64,000 bases of DNA, from the NCBI GenBank assembly GCA_022606425.2, contig JAHDVF020000864.1:310001-374000 (forward strand), written 5' to 3'. The stretch's first letter is position 1. The number at the start of each line of letters is the position of its first letter. The notes under the pieces were generated by a model. The model had not been told where the DNA came from and did no database searches. It saw only the letters and a program-made list of their open reading frames with translations. Made by a program: the position numbers and the translations under genes. Origin of the DNA: Lepidostoma basale (taxonomy: Eukaryota; Arthropoda; Insecta; Trichoptera; Lepidostomatidae). Positions 58,000-64,000 of this stretch are shown here, piece after piece.

Positions 58000-58577
58000 T
58001 AATTAGCCGGTCATAAGTCAAATTTCAAAATCGATGTTAAAAATACTAAAAAAATCCTAGATTCAAAGAAATGTCCCAGTAACAATAATTGACTATCCCC
58101 AATCTCGAATCTTATACCGTGTGCGCACGCAGGTGGTTGAAACATGTCCGCCTAACGAAGTGCACGTCGTCATTGTTCTTAGCGCTCTCAGTTGAAACAT
58201 GTAACAAGGAGAATTTTGCCTTGTCCACCTAATATTTCGAAGTTATCGTTATGGATTAGAATAACTCAGGTAATGATCAATATTTCTTGATGTGTTTAAC
58301 ATACTTTAAAAGTTATTTTATATTATTTGTAGAACCTCAAAAAAAGGTGGTCTACTAATGAAATTTTTACTTAATTTTCAAGTTTATAAGACATTTTGTT
58401 ATATTATCGCGTCTTATCGCGTAATGTTTGTTCCTGTATTGTATACATCTTATATTTGACTAATTAATGACATAAAATTTGGTTGCGGATATCTGCGGTT
58501 GACCAAATTACAGTTATTTTTTTAAAAAGGATGACATCACTTTTTTTTAACAACTTTTTCTTAAAATGTAATAAAGT
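58000..58577. other. AT-rich DNA upstream of the transposase remnant
   Basis: It may include the 5' noncoding part of the Transib-like element, but no terminal inverted repeat could be identified. Confidence 0.35.
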
Positions 58578-59475
58578 GTGATTTTCTCTATTTTATGTAT
58601 ATCTGATACATTGGGTACAAAAACCATAAGCTGTAAATATCTTTACGATCAAATGCAGCAGCAAGATTTACCTAATTTAGATGAAAAAATTAAATATCTA
58701 GAAAATCACCTATTGTCCTGTTGTGGTGACACTCCAGATAATCTAAGCAGTTTCAAACAAAGATTTGCATATTTTAAAACACCAATGAAAGAAAAATGGT
58801 CGAAAGCTCATAGAAAAGAGGCAATGTTTCTTAAAACTCATGAAAAGTGGTTAGAAGGAACATTTGAACTTTCAGCAAACAAGCAAACTCGACCAGGTCG
58901 GCCTTCTAAATCATTTGAAGATTCTAGTGAGAGGACTAAAATAAGAAAAACGGAGGAAATACGTTATTCGCTTAATAAAGAAGTAATCGTTCATGCAGCG
59001 CAAACAACATTACAGGCTCGAGGGAAAAGGGATGCTTCGAAAATACTACGGGAAATATAACGATTTGATGAATATGCCATGGCTACTGCGAAATTGTATG
59101 TCAAGTTATATAGTTGGCACCCAATGACTCCGACCTTGCATAAAATATTGATTTATGGTGCAGTTGTAATTGAAAATGCCTTATTACCCATAGGACAGTT
59201 GTCGGAAGAGGCAGCAGAAACCAGAAATAAGCACTTTCGATTATACCGCGAAAACTACGCAAGAAAGTTCTCGAGGGAGGAATGCAACCTTGATATATAT
59301 AATAGATTATTATTGAGTTCAGATCCACTATTAAGTAGCATGAAACAAACAAAAAAACGATCAAACCAGGTTAATTTTGCCCTGAAACAATGAATATGTT
59401 ACTACCAGCTAACCCAAATACCGAATCCGATATTTCAGACATGGTTCAAGATTTGTCCATAAATGTATAAACAAA
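58578..59475 (+). pseudogene. internally deleted Transib/RAG1-like transposase
   Basis: One reading frame runs from 58578 to the stop at 59391-59393, interrupted only by TAA at 59058-59060. The first part (160 codons) has the charged N-terminal region seen in a family of arthropod and cnidarian element proteins: EKWSKAHRKEAMFLKTHEKW (about 70-95), TRPGRPSKSFEDSSERTKIR and the end RGKRDASKILREI. The second part (from 59079) has WHPMTPTLHKILIYGAVVIE, then LPIGQLSEEAAETRNKHFR and YARKFSREECNLDIYNRLLL, SDPLL. This order matches, from memory, the RAG1 C-terminal catalytic segment around E962 ([20 protein letters not shown]). The SE pair is the likely third catalytic Glu. The central part with the two catalytic Asp residues is missing between the halves, an inferred deletion of several hundred codons. 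A frame change after ALKQ could extend the tail to about 59470. It cannot be active. The alternative is a different element with a similar C-terminal motif. Confidence 0.6.
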
Positions 59476-59705
59476 TTTAAAATACTTATTTGCACCTCAA
59501 TTATTAATCTGTAACTAGATTTTTTTTTTGTTTGTAAAATTTGTAATAAAAAAAAAAAATTTCCTCGAGATTTAGTATTTTTTTATATTTTTGGCTGGGA
59601 AAAAATATTTTTTTTACTAAGGATAATTTTTTACGATAATATTTATGATTTGAAGTCAAAATACACCGTAAAATAATTTTGACCGCCTAAATCATTTAAA
59701 TCCAC
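59476..59705. other. AT-rich DNA, nothing recognised
   Basis: It may contain the 3' end of the Transib-like remnant. No TIR was identified. Confidence 0.35.
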
Positions 59706-59707
59706 CT

Positions 59708-59812
59708 ATGTGCGTCGTATCATGCACGCACGTTGATTTCTCAGGCTCCTCGCGTGGTCGACATTTAATATTTGATTGATTTGTTCGTGACACGTTTCAC
59801 TCGGTCTATTAT
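59708..59812 (-). mobile_element. LINE-A internal stub
   Basis: On minus: GACCGAGTGAAACGTGTCAC, AATCAATCAAATATTAAATG, CGACCACGCGAGGAGCCTGA and ACGTGCGTGCATGATACGAC, the [25 protein letters not shown] region. It lacks the terminal part and tail. Confidence 0.65.
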
Positions 59813-59830
59813 TTATTATTTAATTTATTA

Positions 59831-60516
59831 CAATGCTGTCTAGAAACAGTCAATCCACTGACATCAACATAAATAACTTCAAATTTGAGACCGTGGAACA
59901 GTTAACGTACCTAGGCTCCTTAGTTAACAAAATAAATTATGTCAAGTGAAGAGATTGGAAAAAGGATATTCGCAGCAAACAGATGCTACTTTGGCCACAA
60001 TAATCACCTAAAGTCGCGTTTACTGTCTAGAAAGACAAAGACCACAATATATAAAACGCTGATTAGACCAGTCCTAACATAACAGCCTTGGAGACTTGGA
60101 CGCCCACTAAACGGGATGAATACAAAATAAACTGCTTCGAGAGGAAGATCCTCCGCAGAATCTTCGGACCCATAAAGGATGGTCAGACGTGGAGAAGGAG
60201 ATACAACAGAGAGCTCTACGATCTATACCAGGACGTCAGCGTGGTCAAGTATAAATATTAACTGACTACGCTTGCTAGGGCACTTGTACCACATGGAACA
60301 TCTGAACCCCCCCAAAAGAGTGTTGTATGACAATCCAGCAGGGTGAAGAAGGATCGGTAGGCGGAGACTGCGATGGCTGGATTGTGCCGGTGAGGATTGT
60401 CGGGTCCTGCAGCAGCAAGACTGGGAGGTGGCGGCCAGAGACAGGACGGAATGGAGACGTTTCTTGGAGGCCAAGACCCACCAAGGGTTGTAGCGCCGGA
60501 GAAGAAGAAGAAGAAG
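59831..60516 (+). mobile_element. LINE 3' end of a third family, with 9-bp TSD
   Basis: AATTTATTA lies at 59822-59830 and 60517-60525. Across several frames the insert reads FETVEQLTYLGSLVN (about 59880-59925), EEIGKRIFAANRCYF, NHLKSRLLSRKTKTTIYKTL, IRPVLT, KINCFERKILRRIFGPIKDG (about 60127-60186), RELYDLYQD, HMEHLNPPKRVLYDNPAGxR and EDCRVLQQQDWEVAARDRTE, then ends in a GAAGAAGAAGAAGAAGAA tail. I recognise this as a common insect LINE C-terminal region. At least four frame changes and stops make it non-functional. ORFs at 60.2-60.6 kb on both strands are shadows. Confidence 0.8.
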
Positions 60517-60525
60517 AATTTATTA

Positions 60526-61235
60526 TTTTACAGATTTATAAATTACGTATCTTCAAACTGGATTCGTTATTTAATTATTTTATTTTATTTCAAGAAGCCG
60601 AAATTTTCTTATTGAAAATATTAAGTTTATTTTCTCGGTGATTTTAGCTGAGTTAACAGCTCTATTAAAAATTATCACCAAGACGCCGCGCCGCGCAGAT
60701 TAAATCACCTCAACGGCACTACTCCTGAGCGCGATGATTCGAATATTTTATACTGTAGAACTTGTAAAATAAGAGCAGTATACACGCTTAACTTGGTTAC
60801 TAGTCTAAATTTCGTTCCTCCCGTTCAAGAGATAGCGTTTTATCAGAAGCAGTAAAAGCAAGACGATTTATTTTGATTCAAGTTGGTTAAAGTTGAATTG
60901 GTCGCACACGTGGTATGTGAGTGCACTCCATTTCTCAAATTAAGGTATTGCAGTACATCTGTCCTAGATGACTATTTTGTCTTTTACTACCAAACATAAG
61001 AATGCCCGTAAAATTCATAGCCTGCGATTTACCGAAAACAGTTCTTCGTAAGTATTTCGCATAATGCTTTATTTCTGACAATTTTATTTTTACTCGCATC
61101 AAGATTCACGTTTCGGTTAGTGGGGTTTATTTTAATATTTTTCATTGTATTTTTTTCGCCAATTTTGGTCTGTATTCGCTAATATTGTAATGGATTGACA
61201 TTTTGATCAGTCACGCCTCAATCACACGCTGATTA
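60526..61235. other. unique DNA, nothing recognised
   Basis: No supported gene or repeat. Confidence 0.4.
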
Positions 61236-61243
61236 AAATTTCT

Positions 61244-61300
61244 ACACTTTTCTACGCTGAGGAAGGTCTTCTGTGTCCCGAAACATGTTTGTGAAAAGTG
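61244..61300 (+). ncRNA. candidate hammerhead ribozyme, all core bases present
   Basis: Read on plus: stem I CACTTTT (61245-61251) pairs with AAAAGTG (61294-61300), and TACG (61253-61256) pairs with TGTG (61290-61293) with two G-U wobbles; C61252 is bulged. The core CTGAGGA (61257-61263) leads into a weak stem II (GG with CC, 61265-61279). GAA (61280-61282) is followed by the palindrome ACATGT (61283-61288) and T61289 at the cleavage position. Every invariant hammerhead position (CUGANGA, GAA, A15.1-U16.1, H17) is satisfied. A loopless self-complementary stem III would need two copies pairing as a dimer. The flank TGTGAAAAGTG recurs next to the relic at 35.7 kb. Confidence 0.6.
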
Positions 61301-61980
61301 CATTGTGCATCTGTTGTGAATATAATTTACAGTACAGACATTTTTAGTGTCAAAATACTTCGACATTTTTTTTTTAATTCTACATCAAAAATATATTGCT
61401 AAAGTTTTCAAACGTGATAAAAAAATCAAAAATTCTTTTTTTCATGGAACAAGTAAACTATTTGTATCCATCTTATCTGAAATAACCTGGTTTAGAAACG
61501 TATTGCGGCAGTTTGAAGCAAAGAGTAACGAATTGCTAGCGACTAATAATAAATGTTTGAATACATCTGTCCACAAGGAACATTTTGTATTTCATGCACG
61601 GCAAAAAGTTTTATGAGTCCGGCAACGGTGATCCCTTTTGATGGCCTCTCTCAGGCGACGGTTTGCATCTCGGATGAAGTGACTCCCATCATCTCGGTTA
61701 ACTCCTCTCCAACTCTTAACAACGTTTACTAACTTCCCACACTTTGTTCATATTATGCGGTGGCGATATTTAGATTACTCCGCAACACGTTCTGATGCAC
61801 TCATTTACATTATTTTCCGGGAGGTTAATTCTTGAGTTCTGATTATAAAAAATAATAATAAATTTTCGGACTAGCCATGATATTATGAATTAACCATCCC
61901 GATTAATTCAAATATAAATGTGCTATCAGTCGCGTTTTATTATAATCAATAGCATTAATTTACGTATAGATATATTGCAA
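61301..61980. other. AT-rich unique DNA, nothing recognised
   Basis: An 89-codon plus ORF at 61347-61616 has no recognisable features. Confidence 0.4.
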
Positions 61981-61984
61981 TGGT

Positions 61985-62140
61985 ATTTAATACGAATGAA
62001 AACGTTTGTTTTCTAAATGACATATTTCGCCTTTCTAAGGCATCGTAGCATAATGAATATTTTCGTCTTGAGGCATTGTGGTACTTTGGTTTATAGTATT
62101 GAGGCATTACGGTATTGTTGTATACCATAAATACCACAAC
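61985..62140. repeat. partial foldback family B copy
   Basis: TTTAATACGAATGAAAACGTTTGTTTTCTA, shown here as order only, with ATTTCGCCTTTCTAAGGCAT (62025-62044), matches the family B left arm and inner arm. The right arm is missing. A GAGGCATTRYGGTA motif is repeated at about 62070 and 62100. Confidence 0.5.
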
Positions 62141-62149
62141 GGTTGCATT

Positions 62150-62375
62150 ATTATCTTCTTCTTTCTGTGTCCTGTCAGATCTCCCTATCGTTGAGTATCA
62201 CCCTTGTTTATAGTGATGACCTGGGGAAAAATGTCCAGAGTGTTATCTCCTTGCCTTCTCTGGAGGATTTTCTGTCGGGGTTACCTTCCTTTAGCTGGGT
62301 GTATCCAGTTTTATGGCGATGGAAACTCACCAATCGTCCTCTCTCTATCTGCTATGGCACTAAGTAATATGTGCC
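62150..62375. other. GC-richer unassigned block
   Basis: It stands out in base composition and starts with CTTCTTCTTTCTGTGTCCTG, which could be the complement of a GAA-tailed retroelement end, but I cannot align the rest to any family here. Two plus ORFs (65-74 codons) are featureless. Confidence 0.3.
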
Positions 62376-62490
62376 ACATTGCATTATATACCATTTATTA
62401 ATGGGTCAAATATGTGATCCAATTAATATAAAAGATAACTATGCTCATTCGTACTTTTGATCTACTATATATTATAGCTATATATTATAG

Positions 62491-62925
62491 GAACTGGCAA
62501 AAGAAGGATGAAAGTAGAATAAATGCAGTAGAAATGAGATCTCTTAGACGAATGTGTAGATACTCTGTGTATGATAGAGTGTCGAATGAAAATATAAGAA
62601 GTGATCCTTTCATTATATGAACAATATAATGAAAGGATCATTAAGATGGTTTGGACATATGGAAAGAATGGTAAAAAAATTATATGTTAATGATGTAAAT
62701 GGAATCAGAAATAGAGGAAGACCGAGGAAAATGTGGCACGGTTAAATAAATCAAATATTGAATGTCGGCCATGTGAGGAGTCAGAGAAATCGACGCGCGT
62801 GCATGACACGATGTATGAATGTTGAGGAAGCGAGAGAATTATGTCAGGAAAGAAAAGTGTGGCAGTCCATTATTTCTGCCTACCCCTTCGGGGAGACGGC
62901 GTGATGGTTAGTTTGTTAGTTAGTT
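62491..62925 (+). mobile_element. LINE-A 3' end with 12-bp TSD and a templated hairpin
   Basis: The TSD TATATATTATAG is exact at 62479-62490 and 62926-62937. The insert encodes NWQKKDESRINAVEMRSLRR, RYSVYDRVSNENIRS, GSLRWFGHMERM, RNRGRPRKMWHG, NRRACMTRCMNVEEARELC and SGETA-type end, with GGCGTGATGG and a TTAGTTTGTTAGTTAG tail. At 62603-62640 part of the normal sequence is replaced by GATCCTTTCATTAT, which is the exact complement of the following ATAATGAAAGGATC, making a hairpin. Frame breaks occur there and near 62745. Confidence 0.9.
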
Positions 62926-63059
62926 TATATATTATAGTAGTGATAAAAAAGGTTGTGAAATAAAAAGATACCTCAAAAGACAGATCTCGCGTGCCTTTAG
63001 AAGCTGCACACACTGGCAGCGTGGATATTATAATAACATAAGCTCGGCGTAACTTAATC

Positions 63060-63345
63060 CGGCAAGTTGAGAGCTGTCCCCCACGCGCCCCTGCCCAGCC
63101 AGCGCCAGCGGCGTGTCCGCCGGACGGGACGTGCCCGTCTCCCGTCTCCCGGGACGTTCGTCCTCCCGCCGGCGCGCACCAGCGGCCATTTCACATTCCC
63201 CATTTCACGGCTGGGATTAGCTCGCCGGGCGATGGCGGCGAGTGCTCTCCCGGAGAAGTTCGGATTTCCGGTAAAGCCGCAAACTTGTATGCAGAATGGG
63301 AACGATGGCGGACCGGTTACGTCAACTGGGTAACATAAATACCAA
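63060..63345. promoter_or_regulatory. CpG-rich island, possible promoter or regulatory element
   Basis: This is the most GC- and CpG-rich segment of the window (for example around 63070-63190). It is unique here. A CpG-dense island in otherwise AT-rich insect DNA can mark a promoter or 5' exon. No TATA box, initiator or start codon context is convincing, and the 88-codon plus ORF (63067-63333) has no recognisable domain. The call rests on composition alone. Confidence 0.25.
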
Positions 63346-63423
63346 CTTGATTAAAACCTTATTCTGCTAATTTATGCGAACCGCGAACGTACATTAGCTC
63401 TATTAAATGTGCTCACGGCGTTG

Positions 63424-63790
63424 TCGGTTGACTACAGTTAGTGATGTAGCGTGAAAAATAGCTTCGCTGAAGAGGAGTCGGATCGGCCATATAGCAGCAC
63501 AATTACTTCGTGGCAAAGTGGCAACAGCTTTGACTTCCCACCGAAGGTCCCGGATTCGGTTGAATACAGTTAGTGATGTAGCGTGAAAAATAGCTTCGCT
63601 GAAGAGGTGTCGGACCGGCCAATAGCAGCACTTTTACTTCGTGGCAGAGTGACAACAGTTTTGACTTCCGCGCTGAATGTCCCGGATTCGATTCCCATCG
63701 TTGACAGTGTGAAAAAATCTCAGTCTGGTAGAATTCACGTGATAATAAAAATGGCGACAGACAAGCTATCAAAAGCTAAAAATTGTAATA
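63424..63790 (+). mobile_element. SINE-3, tRNA-like SINE as a tandem dimer
   Basis: Two units of 132-bp period start at TCGGTTGA (63424 and 63556). Each has ACAGTTAGTGATGTAGCGTG, AATAGCTTCGCTGAAGAGG, then a tRNA-like part. In unit 2 the A box TGGCAGAGTG (63642-63651) and the B box GGATTCGATTCC (63684-63695) have normal tRNA spacing. In unit 1 the B box (GGATTCGGTT) runs straight into unit 2, so the junction is at TCGGTTGA. A body follows unit 2 (GTGTGAAAAAATCTCAGTCT and on). The minus ORF reading RWESNPGH over it is the usual artefact of an inverted tRNA-like B box. Confidence 0.7.
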
Positions 63791-63930
63791 AGGTAATTTG
63801 GTTAAAATAACCTACTGCATACAAAATAAGGAAAGAAACAGGAAACTACCACAATAAAGGCTCAAGTGACATCCTAAAAACCAGTCATTTTATTAGACTT
63901 TTAAGATTGAAACTTAGCAAACAAACATTG

Positions 63931-64000
63931 TCGGTTGACCAAAGTTGCCGATCTAGAGTGCAAAATAGCTTCATCGAAGTGAAATTGGACCGGTCATAGC
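63931..64000 (+). mobile_element. SINE-3, start of a third unit, cut by the window edge
   Basis: TCGGTTGACC at 63931 is followed by AAAATAGCTTCATCGAAGTG and TTGGACCGGTCATAGC, matching the 5' part of the SINE-3 units at 63.42 and 63.56 kb with about 20 percent difference. Confidence 0.65.

Noticed and set aside
63503..63772. 89-codon minus ORF containing RWESNPGHSAR
   Set aside because: Typical artefact from reading a tRNA-like B box of a SINE in antisense.
1..64000. CRISPR arrays, operons, bacterial-type promoters or terminators
   Set aside because: No regularly spaced identical repeats with unique spacers and no prokaryotic gene organisation. The content is eukaryotic.

Overview
The window looks like a gene-poor stretch of an insect (or other arthropod) nuclear genome. 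It is AT-rich and has no operon-like packing, no ribosome binding sites and no long host ORF. It is crowded with eukaryotic transposable elements: LINE fragments flanked by target-site duplications, tRNA-headed SINEs, a cecropia-type mariner and a Transib/RAG1-like transposase remnant. I could not fix the insect order from sequence alone.

Layout. 0-11 kb: unique AT-rich DNA with a degraded LINE end, a LINE-partnered non-autonomous element (about 1.9-2.45 kb), a local tandem duplication (3.65-3.99 kb) and four copies of a foldback repeat carrying hammerhead-ribozyme-like cores (0.8, 4.4, 6.3 and 8.9 kb). 10-31.5 kb: LINE 3' ends from several families, the longest being a 1.6 kb 5'-truncated copy with a recognisable reverse transcriptase (29.84-31.44 kb, 12-bp TSD), plus further foldbacks and palindromes. 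31.5-43 kb: mostly unique AT-rich DNA with two tRNA-headed SINEs and more foldbacks. 43.4 kb: a possible 75-nt exon or recursive splice site, the only host-gene signal I would defend. 44.1-45.4 kb: a nearly intact mariner with TIRs, TA duplication and an intact DDD triad but one frame break. 45.5-57 kb: LINE, SINE and foldback debris and a large (TA)n tract. 58.6-59.5 kb: an internally deleted Transib/RAG1-like transposase. 59.8-62.9 kb: two more LINE ends and the best-formed hammerhead ribozyme. 63-64 kb: a CpG-rich island and a tandem dimer of another tRNA-headed SINE.

How the parts fit. One LINE family (called LINE-A here) ends in a (TTAG)n tail. A non-autonomous family (SINE-1 here) shares its last 60 or so bases and the same tail, so LINE-A is the likely source of its retrotransposition machinery. 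Two sites hold almost nothing but the TTAG tail between exact target duplications. The most interesting theme is a set of short inverted-repeat elements in at least six sequence families. Each keeps a hammerhead-type core (CTGATGA or CTGAGGA, then GAA) and a self-complementary stem III (ACATGT, ACGCGT, ACCGGT, ACTAGT or ACAGCTGT). The stem bases change between families but the palindrome is kept, as expected for dimeric hammerheads of the kind known from Penelope-like elements and retrozymes. No Penelope reverse transcriptase is in the window.
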